From: Ctena decussata | Lineage: Eukaryota; Mollusca; Bivalvia; Lucinida; Lucinidae | Assembly: GCA_963989385.1 (NCBI GenBank) | Contig: OZ022502.1 | Location: forward strand, 14,619,001-14,683,000 | DNA length: 64,000 nucleotides | Reading direction: 5' to 3' | Shown here: positions 41,531-53,944 of the stretch, piece by piece | How the letters are laid out: each line of letters opens with the position of its first letter | Position numbering within the stretch: the stretch's first letter is position 1 | Made by a program: the position numbers and the translations under genes | The notes under the pieces: generated by a model | What the model was told of the DNA's origin: nothing | What the model saw: only the letters and a program-made list of their open reading frames with translations | Databases searched by the model: none

Positions 41531-43150
41531 TGAGCATTTTAAAAGGATTTTATCGTTTTAGATGTGCATGAGTGATAGTGACAGAATAAGTAACCCGACT
41601 GACAGTTATTGCCACAAGGTTCAGCAGATCATAGTCCATAGAGAATAAAATGCAATTTCACAATAAAGCTGTATTAGTTCTATTCCATGTGAAGTTTAAA
41701 TATAAAAGGTTAAAACTTCTATTTAGATCTAATAAAATCCAGTACGATGTGAATTTATACCGATGGGATCTACTGAAGCAAAAGGATACCTGAAACATCA
41801 AATACATATGATGCTGTCACAGAAATGGAATGTATAAGCTGCTAGGGTTAATTTTCTTTCCTTACAGCTCGCCGAGGGCGAAGCAAATTAAGGCTGCACT
41901 TTTCTGTACTTAAGCAAACAAAACACAAAATGCATGACCATACGGCGTAGATTTTTTTATCTGTAGGGCTGTACGATATATAACACGCAAAATTTGAAGC
42001 AATAAACATGACCACAATAGAATGCAATCAGAGATTAAATTATTTAAAGAAAAAAAACTCTGGAAGCTTGTTAGTTTATTCAATACAAGGAAAACTCTGG
42101 AACCTTGTCAGCTGCAGAATCGCAAGACTGTCGAGTCTCATGGCACAGATTATGTCATGAAACAATGACAATTCAAACTGTTAAATCATAACCAATAAAC
42201 ACACTAAAATCATACAAAAGGGTGGTGGTGCCTATAAGGCCCTTTTTCTGCCCAAGAGCAAAATGTTTTATTTTCAGCTGATGATTAGCCTTCAGTGTCC
42301 GCTTTACAACACATATATAGTGGTTAAGCTTGGTAAGCGCTGCTTTTGGAAAAATGGAATTATTGAGGGCGGGGTTAATCAGTATGAACCACGGGAGTCA
42401 TATTATAAGCTCTATTTCTGCTACAAATTTAATGGCAGTCATACACACATACCTTTATAAGTTATAAGTTAAAATAATGTCTTTATCAAAATATAATTTT
42501 AATTTCTAATCTGCGAAGTAAATTGTTATGTCTAAAGTATCTCTTTTAGAGAACTTGTCCGTTTTCAGTATTTTTTGATACTTTGGATTCAATATATTCT
42601 ATCTTATCTCTTGAATTAAAGTATGGATTCTTATCAAACTAATATGTGTTTACTGTTGGAAGAGTGCAAACTGATGATAAAGTTTTAGTGATCTTGGCCT
42701 CTGTTTTAAGGTCTGAGTAAGACTTATAAAGTCAAATTTAAGACAAGTTTTGACCATTTTCTACATATTATCACCCGAGTTTTTTTTCAAATTATGACCA
42801 AAGTTGCTTTTATTAAACATTAGGAAGAGTCAGGGCACTGCTTATGATTAAATGACTATGGCATCGTCTTCACGGTCAATGTCAAAGCTAGACTAGACAG
42901 AGTTTAATCAAAGTTATCACATAGTCAGTAAGCAGAAATGTAAAAACTATGTATGTTTCCATTTTGTAATCAATGCTTAAAATGCATATAGTGACTTTGA
43001 CCTTGATCTAAATGTCACCAATAGATTCAGAAGTTCAGTATTAGACAATGGACTTTTCTATAACCTTAAAAGTAAAAAGTATGCAAAGACCAGGAACTGA
43101 AACAATCAAAATCCAAATCCAGCCCTCAAACCATAGTTGGAAACAACTAA
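41531..43150. other. Unassigned intergenic sequence with part of a dispersed repeat
   Basis: 41560-41700 belongs to the family at 36880-37100. The rest has no recognised gene. Confidence 0.35.
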
Positions 43151-43189
43151 GATTACAAATAATCAAGATACAGAGAACATATGGCCAAC

Positions 43190-43355
43190 CGAGTGAGCAG
43201 CTTGATCCCAAAAGGTGGCCACTCAGCAACCCAAACCGAACCAAAAATAATAATAACATACATAAGGTAAAACATCACAGAAACTCTGACACCAAAAACA
43301 GGCAACAAAGAACCACAACAGAACTACCGCCTTGGAACGGTCAGTAATTAAAGTT
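43190..43355. repeat. Solo X segment of the RT retroelement family
   Basis: GAGTGAGCAGCTTGATCCCA and ACCGCCTTGGAACGGTCAGT match 23165-23395. No adjoining RT sequence. Confidence 0.55.
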
Positions 43356-44570
43356 TAACCAAGTTTTGATTCATTGTGTTTGGCTAATAATGACCTTCAG
43401 ACCAAGGTCAAGGTCATTATATGCATATAGAATATTGATTTTCATATTGAAACACCCAGATATGGCACATTTCTGCTGACGGACAGTGTAATGTCTATGA
43501 TTAAACTCAGCTCAGTCTAACCTTGATCTTGACCTTGAAGGTGATGCCATGGCCATTTAATTATTATCAGTGTTCTAACTCTTCATGATTTTAATTAAGG
43601 CCATTTCGGTCATAGTTTCATATCAATTCAGAAGCTTATATGTACTATGGTCAACTCGACTTAAAATTGGCACGATTGTAAGTCTTACTGTGACCTTGAA
43701 ATATAGGTCAGGATCACCATAATCTCATCAACAGTGTGCATTCTCCCAATGGTAAACCCAGGTTAGTTTGTTAAGAACTCATCCATTGGTTCGAAAGATA
43801 AGAGAGAATATAATGAATTCTATTCCAAAACGACATGAATCGCATCAACCGGTAACGAAGGCATTACACCACACTATTATGAGTTGTTTCATTGCAATTA
43901 ATATTTTTCGTGCAATGGGAGTGGATAGTTTACGCTTAAATATTTGAAAAAGGTAGCTGGAAATGTCAAAGTGGAATGAAAAAAATAAAATAAAAACGAA
44001 AAAAAAAAAGAAATTCAGAGTTAAAATGTGCAAGGCGGAAATGATGTTGCATGTGATTATCAAACCGTTTATGCCCCGGGAACTATTCTACCCTTGTCAA
44101 AGGATGAGATCATTGATCAGTTTTGGGGCGTTTGGTTTATTTACAGTTTCTCAGTGTTTCAGAAACTGCTGTACACTTTTGTCCACAGCCTACAAGTTCA
44201 GATTCTAGTGAACTTTTCAGCATGAAATTGTTTGTTTACGTAGATGGTTGATAAGTAGCTGTAACAGTTGTTTTAATGGTATCCTGCTGTGAAATAGTTG
44301 TCAAACTGTTTGATGTGAAAGAGTTTACTAGCAGCTTTCTGGTTTCTTATGTTATTAGAGGCTAGTTAACAAATAACCATGACAACTTTATCTGATCCTT
44401 GGATGAAGGGACATTCCAGAGTTTGTACTCTAAAGTGTGTAGATGTTAAGACAATAGTTAAGAAGTTGACCAGAGGCCGCCCTCTGTGGCGTCTGATCTG
44501 TGTCTGCACCGTTTGCTAATGTTCTTTGAATGGGACGCTAGACATTAATGGTAAAAAGCAGAAAACTAAT
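43356..44570. other. Unassigned sequence with scattered AAGGTCA motifs
   Basis: 43390-43720 holds several GACCTTGA and AAGGTCAAGGTCA occurrences at irregular spacing, probably a decayed array. No gene after that. Confidence 0.4.
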
Positions 44571-44572
44571 AT

Positions 44573-44808
44573 TAGCCGCAACACAAGAATATCAACAAAG
44601 TGGTTGTACGCCCAGCGTAGACTCAGATCAGCCTGGTATCTGCCTAGTCTAATCAGACATTTCGCTAAGCGCTAAAATGGTAGCTAAGGGTCTAAGCTAC
44701 CTTCATGCGGACAGCGAAGACTCTGATCAGACTGGGCTGATGCCCAGGCTGATCTGAGTCTGCGCTGGGCGCACAACCACTTTGTTGGTTTTCTCCCGTC
44801 GTGGCTCT
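44573..44808. repeat. GCCGCGACACGA foldback MITE, diverged ends
   Basis: The ends are AGCCGCAACACAAGAATATC and TTTTCTCCCGTCGTGGCT. The internal CAGATCAGCCTGG arms and ACCACTTTGTTGG block are preserved. Confidence 0.82.
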
Positions 44809-44809
44809 C

Positions 44810-46645
44810 ATATGTCCACAATATTTTACAGAAAGCATTCAGATGGTTTCTCTGAAATGCAATAATTTGAAATCACTCTTTGTTCCTTGTTGATTCTGAT
44901 TGATAAATTAGTTTGCCTTAGCATCAGAAAATGTCAATTAGTGCTAGGCCCGAAATCTGTAGCTACGCTAGATAACACTTTCGCTCTCCCTAAAGAGTAG
45001 AGTTTGGCAACCATGTGGATATTATAGCCTGTACCCCTCTGGACATAATAAAGCCCGGAGACATTCTGAGAAATCCCTCTGGGGCGCTAGAGGGGTGAAT
45101 TTGTAAAAATGACAAAAAATGACTATTTTCTCTGATTTTTTTAAATTTCGAAAAAAATCCGGTTGTCTTAATTTTGTATTAAATTACACCCATATATATG
45201 TTGCCACAAATGTGTTCTAATAAATAAGACCTTCCAAGGTGATGTAAATGTCACCAAAGGGGCCACACGAAGGGATAATTACCAGTAGTATAATTTTCGT
45301 AATTTTGACCCCACCCTTGAAAAATGTTATGTTCTGAATCACTTCTAAAAGATTTTGATTTTATTTAAGTATGGAGGTTTTACATATAGCCTATGACAGT
45401 TTTTAAGTGCATAGCATTTTTGTTCGAGATAACGGGCGTGCCACAGTAAAATGAGATATATGAATGCAAAATTCTCTTAATCCAAACTATTTAAATTTAA
45501 ACTACAACTGTCTCTCATTGACATGGAATAAGGCATTTTGGTTGGAATTTTGTTGATGAACACTGAAATGTTTTAAATAAATATATAAACGTCTAATTTG
45601 ATGCAAATTTGCTACACATGTCAGTCATAAATATTAATTTTATACAAACCCTGAAGAAAAAGGCTACCCTTCATTAAGCCGCAACCCTGTTTAATCTGTA
45701 TCAAAATAATGTAGTAAATAGACATTTTATAAAGTTCCCTTACAAAGTGGAAGCTTTTTAAAGGAGAATATATACATATTTATATGTGCTACTAATTTAT
45801 ATATGTTACATATTTATGCACGTTTTATATGGACATATTTATATGTAAAATACAATTTATACAAAATGTACAATATGATTCGATTATACTGTATAAAGAT
45901 AAAATTTCATTTCAAAAACTTGTGGAACCAGGGCTTTTTCGAACTTAAAAGTGTATAAGTGCATAGTATAACCTAATCGTCATGGTACCATGTTGTCCAA
46001 AACTAACGGTTGCATGTGGGCAGATGGATCTCATCAGCCTGGGAGGGTAATAGGAACTACATGTAGAAGGGTAGGTGCAATCGTTAGCCTTGGTTGGCAG
46101 TCCACCTAGGAATTCATTGCTAGGTCTGTGGACAAAACGTGCTAAAGAACACCTGTGAAAGTTAAAGACTTCCTAGAAGAAGTCAACGGCCAGTATAGAG
46201 CACCAACACGAGTTCAACAGTCATATGTTAGCTGCAAGACCCGAGCGAGCCTTGCTCAGCTTGGTACAACATCTAGATTTCAGAGATCACTGTTGATTAG
46301 GATAGGCCTAATCACCTTGGCCCTTTCCGTATGTTGTATTATATTTAGTGGCTTGCTTGGAGAAACCAAGAGGCCACTTTCACCTCCATAGGTCTCCCAA
46401 GCCTAGGGGTCAATTTGGATTTGTGTAGACTCAACATCAAAAAGTGAACGTCTTCCTAGAAGAGGTCAACTCCCGGGCTGGAATAATACTTTTAGCCAAC
46501 CGACACGTGCTCATGACCAAGGCGAGCCATATAATTTTCTTGGAATTCGGTTGTGGTCAACATAATCAGCCTGAAGAAGTATGGTCTCCATCAGGTTGAC
46601 TTTTGCCCAAGTAACATTTTGGAAGGCAGACCCTAGGATACTTTT
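44810..46645. other. Unassigned intergenic sequence
   Basis: 46150-46480 has a diverged internal duplication (AAGACTTCCTAGAAGAAGTC / GAACGTCTTCCTAGAAGAGG). The open frame at 46155-46391 lies in it and is not recognised. Confidence 0.35.
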
Positions 46646-46649
46646 TGTT

Positions 46650-46868
46650 GTTGTGTTATTGTTTAACGTCCACGGTAAACAGCTATGACCATGTTCCTGG
46701 GCAGGCTTAGACCAGTACTAAGTGCACTTACTTTCACCAGTAACTGACAACTGCCCTTCTTGAATCAGCGGAAGGGGAAATGAAAGTAAGTGGCCGGATC
46801 GGGTATCAAACCCGTGACCTCTGGCTTAAAAGTCAGACGCGCTACCGACTACGCTACGCGGCCCGGCC
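46650..46868 (-). mobile_element. tRNA-Lys-like SINE
   Basis: On the minus strand, GCGTAGTCGGTAGCGCGTCT and CTGACTTTTAAGCCAGAGGT resemble a tRNA-Lys(TTT) D arm and anticodon arm, and CGGGTTTGATACCCG its T arm. The body continues with GTAACTGACAACTGCC-inverse sequence to a CAACAACAA end. The D/T arms carry mismatches and a long tail follows, so it is a SINE and not a tRNA gene. Confidence 0.8.
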
Positions 46869-46884
46869 CCCCAATGATACTTAA

Positions 46885-47265
46885 ATCAAAATCTCAAAAA
46901 GTTCCTTCAAGAGCAGAGAATACATCCAGAAGTAGGAACATGGGCCAGACTACGTAGTTTCGGCTAATAAAGCCTCGTCAGTGACCCTGACAATATCTGG
47001 TGACGAAACCAGAAAAAAAAAACATACTGTAATTTCTTAATTTTAATTGGGCAGTCAATCCAAAGACTGATTAGTTTCAAAAGGCTCCAAATAATATAAA
47101 AACGATGATCTAGAATAATAGTCTACATCGATCTTAAATTTTAGGTTTCTCAGAATCTATCCTCTGATCTCAAAGGATGTAAATAAAAAATAATCTGCAC
47201 TATGGATGATGTACGGGGAGACTTTTTACGGCCGCCACACGGCACAACACCAGCTGCAGTGAGGT
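46885..47265 (+). repeat. B-A composite repeat, full unit
   Basis: B (46888-47045) is followed by A (47043-47265). The junction is TTAATTTTAATTGGGCAGTC. Adjacent to the SINE on one side and the LINE remnant on the other. Confidence 0.8.
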
Positions 47266-47299
47266 AAAATCCAAATACTGGGTCTGTCGGGGCCCAGCT

Positions 47300-49010
47300 T
47301 AAGAATGATCACGCCTACCGTTTGACGTTAGTAAGTACATGTAGTTGATAAGTGTGCGACTGATGTGACTAAGGTCGAGAAAATGAGAGATAGGGAGAAC
47401 ATCTCAGTAGAAAACTGGTATGTGAGGGCTCTGAGGCCATCCGGGAAACTTGAAGAGCTGATCCACAAAATGGACAGGTACTTCTGGAACATACTGGAGC
47501 TCTGAGATATGCATTGAGAACTTTGGTGAATTGTCAACGGATGACAGACACAAGGTTTGCCAACCAGTCTGCAGCAGACTCTCCGTTTGCGAGCAGCTCC
47601 TTTCAATGTCACAACACAATCATAAAGATCTGAGCAAGATGACAAGAAGGTAGACCATTTCTACCAGTAACTCCAGTAAATTACGAAGGACATTCTGGTT
47701 GTACAATGTGATTGGAATGGCTAGTGGAAGGGAATCACAAACAGGCTGGAGAGACGTATTAGGACCCTACTGCAATGCCGAGACAAATGAGCGGGGTCTC
47801 AAACTCCTAAATTAGCATCTTTAACAACCTGTACTGACAAAAATCTGGGCCCCACAAACCATCCACAAGGTGGGCATAGCACAGCCTAGACAGGAAGCAT
47901 TAAGACCAGATTAACTACATCTTGGTGGGGAAGCGGTTCCAACGAGGAGGACAAGGAGCTTTTTCAGTACAGACATATGAAGTGTACATTACCTGTTGAT
48001 GATTACCTCTCAAGTTCGTCTGAAGGAGACCAGAAAGACAACCCAGCCAAGACTGAAGTTTCACCGTGAGAAGTTCAAAAACCCAGATGTGGACATGCAC
48101 GTTCCAAGTAACAATAGGCGGGACATTTGCACCATTCATTAGTCTGAGGAATGATGACAGACATAGATAGCATGATAACAAACTACTATACAACATTGAC
48201 TGACACAGCCAGTGAGATAATTAGGAAGGAACGTCAGGGGACAACGCCCTGGGTCACCAGAGACGTTCTTGATCTCTCTGTGATGAAGGAGAGATTCGAA
48301 GAAGAGCCGGCATGAAACAGAACGAGTGAAAGAATACAGGACAGCCGACAAGAGTGTTCAAAAGATCCTGAAGAATGCAAAGGAGGACAGTTCGAGGAGA
48401 CTGAAACTTGCATGAACAAAAATATCAGCGTAACAGATGGTGAAGGATCTAACTTCAGGGAAACAGGGTAGATCAACAAATATCCAGGACTCGTCTGGAA
48501 CATGTCTGAAAAAGCACCAAATTCTTAGCAGATGGACAGAATATTGCTGAGAGCTATACAACCATGTGTCATGGTGACAATACAGTTCTGGACTGCACTT
48601 GGCACTCAGAAAAAATCTACAACCGATCCTTCGCGAGGCAGCTTAGATTGTAGTAGCTGCACTGAAAAAGGAAAAGTCTGCCGGGGTTGATTATATTTCA
48701 GTATAACTTGTTCAAGCAGGCAGGAAGACCATGAAAGGTCTATAAAAATTCTGAAGAACAGAAGAATGGCCGACCCCAATGACTCCGTTGCTGGTAACTA
48801 TGCTCCCTCAAGAGGGCCAACTCCGTCAGAACTACAGAACCATCAGCCTCAAAATAAAGTCATGCTGAAAGTCATCTTTAACAGGCTCAAATCCCAAGTT
48901 GAAGAGATTATTGCTGAACAAAAGGCTGGCTTCAGTGTCGGAAGAAGCACAACAGAAGAGATAGGCCTATCCTCTGTAGAAATTACTCAGGTGAGCAGAT
49001 GGTCATTTTT
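47300..49010 (+). pseudogene. Decayed non-LTR retrotransposon (endonuclease and RT remnants)
   Basis: In broken plus-strand frames, 47399-47510 encodes an endonuclease N-terminus-like stretch (WYVRALRPSGKLEELIHKMD). About 47860-47960 retains an endonuclease segment ending NYILVGKRF. About 48640-48990 retains RT motifs: AALKKEKSAGVDYI, KVMLKVIFNRLK and AEQKAGFSVGRSTTEEI. The blocks are in the expected order for an EN-RT polyprotein (RTE/Jockey-type, clade not resolved). Many stops and frameshifts; truncated soon after the GRSTTE motif. Confidence 0.8.
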
Positions 49011-50361
49011 GAGTCTCCTGGGCGCTTCTCGAAATGTCTCCGGGCCAAAATCTATGGTAAAATAAATGTATATTTTAATGCACAGGGTTGCCAAACTCTA
49101 CTATTAAAGGAGAGCGAACCTCTTTTTTTTCTCTTGGGCTCCTGGACTAAATGGCAATATTGAATATCCGCAAATTCGTGTCACTGCATAATGAGGTATT
49201 GGTGAATCTGGCATATATTTTCAATCATTTTGTCGAGTACGAAATCAACTGGAAACATGTTTGATGGATGGTATAAAAGTAAAAAGTCCACAGAATCTTG
49301 AACTTTCATAATGAAAGCAAAACAAAAAAAAAGCAGTTCTCTTTTTTTAACTGATATTTCCACTGATATATAGATATGGCGGGTGTATTATAATAGGCAG
49401 GTGATGCTGACCACACGTGAGCACCTGATCAAACCTCTATTTTGGGGTCCATATCTTAGTATCTAATATATTCCAGAATTGCCAATGTTAAAATGACTTA
49501 CGAGTTCGGACTTATGATTTGGGTTCTTTGACCACTTTCATTTCTAGTAATTCTATATGAAATACGAAATCTCCTACCGTCGACTTCATGTTTTATATGC
49601 AGCAGATTATTTGCTACCCTTTTAACAGATATTTATATTGAGTCATTAGGATACCAAAATTTATCTTAATTCATAATAACATGCGATGTTTTCGTTCAGT
49701 ACAGTCCCATGATTGTAACGCTGCTGGCATCAAATGTTTGAAAGCATGCAAAAAAACAATGATGACGATGTTGGCGATATCGGTAAGTTACATCAAAACT
49801 GCAAATTTGCTTATGATCAGTAATGTTTGCATTTAAGGTACATTATAGCCCAGCTCATGACATTTTTACCAATATCAGAGCTACATGTATAACCCTGTAT
49901 TCTCACACATGCAAGAAGAACTTAAAACAGACTCACAACTAATAGCAACAAAAAACTATTTATGTCAAAGAGTTCTGTGGAATTTATGGTGCATCGTTTA
50001 TTTATCCAACACTGTGTGCAGACGTTATGTTTCCAATGAGCTTAGACAAATGCTTTTATGAAACTTTTTCATTGTTTATATCTGCCAAATTTGTTAATGT
50101 CTGAATCAAATTTTAAAGTACAAGTAATGTAAAGTTTTCTTGACATAAGCTGCTCTCGACTTAGTGATTTGTTATTTAACGAGAAATCAAAGTTGGTGTA
50201 TGGAAACATAAGATGTAATAAGTACTTTAAAAGCATTCAAAGCTTTATAAATTAGGTATAAATCACATGATACTGTATTTGAGTAACAAAAGATAACTTA
50301 TTCCGTATACGATAAAATGCCATTTCAGGCAGGATGAGACACAGTACTTGCTTAACACATT
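49011..50361. other. Unassigned intergenic sequence
   Basis: TATAATAGGCAGGTGATGCT at 49388-49407 matches a block at 1645-1665 with similar flanks, so a small dispersed repeat is likely. Otherwise nothing recognised. Confidence 0.35.
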
Positions 50362-50599
50362 TGAGCCGCGACGCGACAAAACCAACAATGTGGTTGAGCG
50401 CCCAGCGCAGACTCAGATCAGCCTGGGCATCCGCCCAGACTGATCAGAGTCTTCGCTGTCCGCATGGAGGTGGCTAAGATCCTTTGCTACGCTTTGAGCA
50501 CTTAACGAAGAGTCTGATCAAACTGGGCGGATGCCCAGGCTGATCTGAGTCTGCGCTGGACGCACAACCACATTGTTGGCTTTTTCGTGTCGCGGCTCA
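50362..50599. repeat. GCCGCGACACGA foldback MITE, near-complete reference copy
   Basis: 238 bp. The TIR is TGAGCCGCGACGCGACAAAA with its inverse TTTTTCGTGTCGCGGCTCA. The arms are ACTCAGATCAGCCTGGGCAT and ATGCCCAGGCTGATCTGAGT, with a second inverted pair TGATCAGAGTCTTCGCT / CGAAGAGTCTGATCA inside. Nine copies of this family lie in the window. No coding capacity. Confidence 0.92.
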
Positions 50600-51119
50600 T
50601 TTATGCCTAGTGCCCCATTAGGGTCAATGGCAAACAGTTCAGACTCAGATCAATCTATAGTATATTTATAAAACTAGTTTTACTTTACATTATTTTGTGA
50701 TGAGGATATGAATAAATTTCGAAATAAAATGCTTTTGTTAAGTGCCAATTTAACTGTTTATTTTAAAGACATTGTTATAAAAAGAGGATTTTACCGCTAT
50801 ACAAAGATTTTTTATTGATGTAAGGTGCAGACTGCATAGGCGTTGCCACTCTGAAATACCAAAAATCTGGCTCTTTGATACCCTATTCAGTGTCACTCGG
50901 CGAGTTCCTTCGGAAATTTTAAACCTTGCATTAACAAATATATCTTGACCAAATGGCAAACGTCATGGGTCGCAATTGTTTGCAACAAACTTCATCGTTA
51001 GAAATGGCCGTTCTGTCATTCGAAGCAAAGGTAGACGATAGAAGAGATTGTTCTTCCTCGCTTACTCTTTTGTCTTTTTTTTTTATTTTCACCTTTCAAA
51101 GTCTACTTCTACATGAAAG

Positions 51120-51320
51120 CGCTCTCAGCAGCATATGACCAGACGTCAGCCAATAAACAGCAACGTTTCTTAATGACGTCGGGTTTCCGACAGTATACCG
51201 CAGGATATACTGTCGAAAATGTTTGACTGTATCCAATCAGTATGGCATTCGATTGTATTAATTTCTGATCATTGCCTATCGTTTTACTTTATTTATCCAG
51301 TCAGACGTCGCGTTACTTTC
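51120..51320. repeat. GACGTCAGCCAAT hairpin repeat
   Basis: AGACGTCAGCCAATAAACAG, GACAGTATACCGCAGGATAT and CAGTCAGACGTCGCGTTACT correspond to 41400-41515 and, inverted, to 5105-5215. Confidence 0.6.
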
Positions 51321-51763
51321 GTAAGTGCATTTTAATTTTAACCCATAGAAAGGTTCTTGGGTTTATTCGTTTTGCTAAAGACATTGCAAGTCTGTCCCAA
51401 TATTAAATGTCAGTGCGGACATACTTTTAAACTGATTTCATTTATAAAAATGGCCAAGAGGAATCTAGATTATAAGTCTAATATATTAATTTCAGCATTC
51501 CACGAAAACATGATATTTGTCTTCAATATTGCCTATGGCGCATTATCACACATCAAAGAATCCTTACAACGATGTCATTCATTATCAACAAATGTAATAA
51601 AAGCTTTAATATCGAAAGGTAGGAAACAAACTTATAACGAGCACCCTAAGGGAAATACGGACTTTTTAATAGGCTTGGTTGATACTACTACCCTGAAGAT
51701 AGTATCCCTTTTATTTAGTTATTTGAATCCTGACAAAATCAGTAGGGACCAATAGGGTCAAAT

Positions 51764-51960
51764 AAGGTACATGTAAATTCGGACAGCAGGTAAATTTAGG
51801 ACAGTGACATTGGTTCCTTTATATGTCAGTTCTTTGGAATTAAAACAAAATTAACTGGGCAAACAGTGAAAATCCTGATGAGACGGCTTATCATGAGCCG
51901 TCTCATCTGGATTTTCACTGTGTGCAACGGAATTTATCCGCTGTCCGAAGTTACCAGACT
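51764..51960. repeat. Palindromic TIR element, second copy of the 12504 family
   Basis: AACAGTGAAAATCCTGATGA and CATCTGGATTTTCACTGTGT are inverted around a GGCTTATCATGAGCC centre. The ends AAATTCGGACAGCAGG and CGCTGTCCGAAGTTACC match 12510-12700. Confidence 0.7.
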
Positions 51961-52019
51961 CAATACTGCCAGGCATTACTATAAATTTTGTCATACATAA
52001 ATACTACGTACACATTTCT

Positions 52020-53060
52020 TTCTCTTAGGAGTTGGTACCTTTCCAACTATCAAACATATAATTGCTCATCAACATACTTAATTTTATTGTTTTCGTATTA
52101 CTAAAACTGTAAGGTTTTCCACCATTTTTACAAAGACAAATAACTTTCATGATTTCTAATTCCCTTCCCTGAACTACGGATCCATCCCAAAAAGGGCCAA
52201 CTCTCAAAGAAAATAATTTGCTCCTAGGGGAGCAAATTATTTCCCTTAAGAATGATCCCCAAATGAAAAGGGAGGTGAAATGGAACTGGCACATTTGCCT
52301 ACTCTGAAAGTGTATCCACTTACTGTAAAGACATATTGTAGATTGCATGACAACCTACAGACATACGAAATGTGCAGTTTAGAGGTAGCATTCTGGTAAC
52401 AGTCCGACCTGTACGCAGATATGGGAAAAAACAATATTGAATGAAAACACATATATAGGGGAAGCAACTCTGCAATTTTTATTTCGCCTCCTTTCTAAAG
52501 AGGGTGTACTCTTGTATCGATGGCTGCAGCCTGAAAAAGAAACTGTCAAATAAGTTTTTTTACATACATTTGGACATAGTCAATAAACTTGCCAACCCGG
52601 AAGATAGTTTTCTTCATATTTATTTATTTATTTCAATCCTGACAAGTAATTTTAATCAGTAAGGACCGCATTAGCTCAAAGGTTTTTACGTACGCATTTC
52701 TTTCTCTTGGCAGGTGGTAACTTTGCAACTATTAAACGTATAGAGATGGTTGATATTTGCTCATCAACATCCAAATCTTTATTGTTTTCGCACTACTTAA
52801 AATGTAGGAGAACACCTGCGTGGTTTTCCACCATTTTACAAAGACAAACAACTTCCGTGACTTTTAATTTCCTTCCCTGAACTACGGGTCCCTCCCAAAA
52901 GGGGCCAACTCTCATAGAAAATAATTTGCTTCTAGGGGAGGCAAAAATAAAACTGGCACAGTTGCTTGCTCTGAAAGTGTACCCACTTACTGTAAAGACA
53001 CATTGTAGATTGCATGACAACCTACAGACATACGAAACGTGCAGTTTAGAGACAAACAAT
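52020..53060. repeat. Direct duplication of a ~370-bp segment
   Basis: 52015-52390 and 52695-53045 share TTTCTTTCTCTTAGGAG, GGTTTTCCACCATTTT, TTCCCTTCCCTGAACTACGG, AAAATAATTTGCTYCTAGGG (one variable base) and ACATTGTAGATTGCATGACA blocks in the same order. The first copy keeps a TTTGCTCCTAGGGGAGCAAA hairpin that the second has lost. Confidence 0.8.
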
Positions 53061-53940
53061 TCTTGTAACAGTCCGGCCTGTATTCAGATATGGGTTCGAT
53101 TATGGAGCAAAACAAAAAAACAATATGAATATAGAGTTAACCTTTTAAGCATTTAAACTTTACTTGTCATAGTAAGCTTTATTATGGAATTGCATTTCAT
53201 TCTCAAGGTAAAATACCTTCGGAATGTCAGTCGCATTCTTAAGGTAAAACTATAATCAGAATGTCAGTCGCCTTCTTGTTACGATCACTCTCGCACATCT
53301 AAAACTATAAAGCTTTTAAAAAACGCTCTATGATTTGCCACATTGCAGTGTAAATAACATATAATAGTCATTGCAGTCCCATTGAGCACAAAAGCCATAA
53401 TTCTTTAAAGTGGACAGGGGACGGTAAGTGTAATTTCGTGTAAACAGTGTAGCAATAGCTATCTCAGAGCAATGTGGCTCATCAAGAGGCCGTCATGTAA
53501 CGTTTTTGAATCTGTTACTGTTAAATATTGAAAATAATCTGTTTTTGCGTATTTTTGCACTCAGGCCTACATGTACATCCCCCCGCAGTAGCTGTTGAGT
53601 TTCTAGAGCTAAAGTTCACTTACAAAGCAGATGTTGACTGGACGTCTAGACGGCAATGTAAGAGAAGCTAATTTTCGAGCACGTTATCATGGGGGTCTGC
53701 TGATAAATTCATTGATCTGCAAAAATGTGAAAACAAAAGAAGACGTTTTTTCATACTAACGTTTGTATATGGGACATTATTATATTCTGTATCGTTCCCT
53801 ACACATCCAGCCTGTGTTTGCTTCACTCGGCAGCTTCAAAAACATAGGCACCACATCAGAAGGATGTAATGCGAAACCACACGAAAAGAGGATTTTTCAT
53901 GATAAACAGTAACGTTACGGCTCACACGTGGGCTTTTAAT
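53061..53940. other. Unassigned intergenic sequence
   Basis: 53200-53320 carries part of the dispersed repeat seen at 36880-37100. No gene. Confidence 0.35.
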
Positions 53941-53944
53941 ATAA

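Noticed and set aside
46788..46866. tRNA-Lys(TTT) gene on the minus strand
   Set aside because: The anticodon region is tRNA-like, but arms are mismatched and a SINE body follows directly, so it is a SINE head.
47328..48561. Overlapping minus-strand open frames of 70-105 codons
   Set aside because: They are shadows of the plus-strand non-LTR retrotransposon remnant, whose EN and RT motifs read on plus.
51357..51755. 132-codon open frame
   Set aside because: Not similar to any protein I recognise, with no supporting gene structure. Kept as unassigned.
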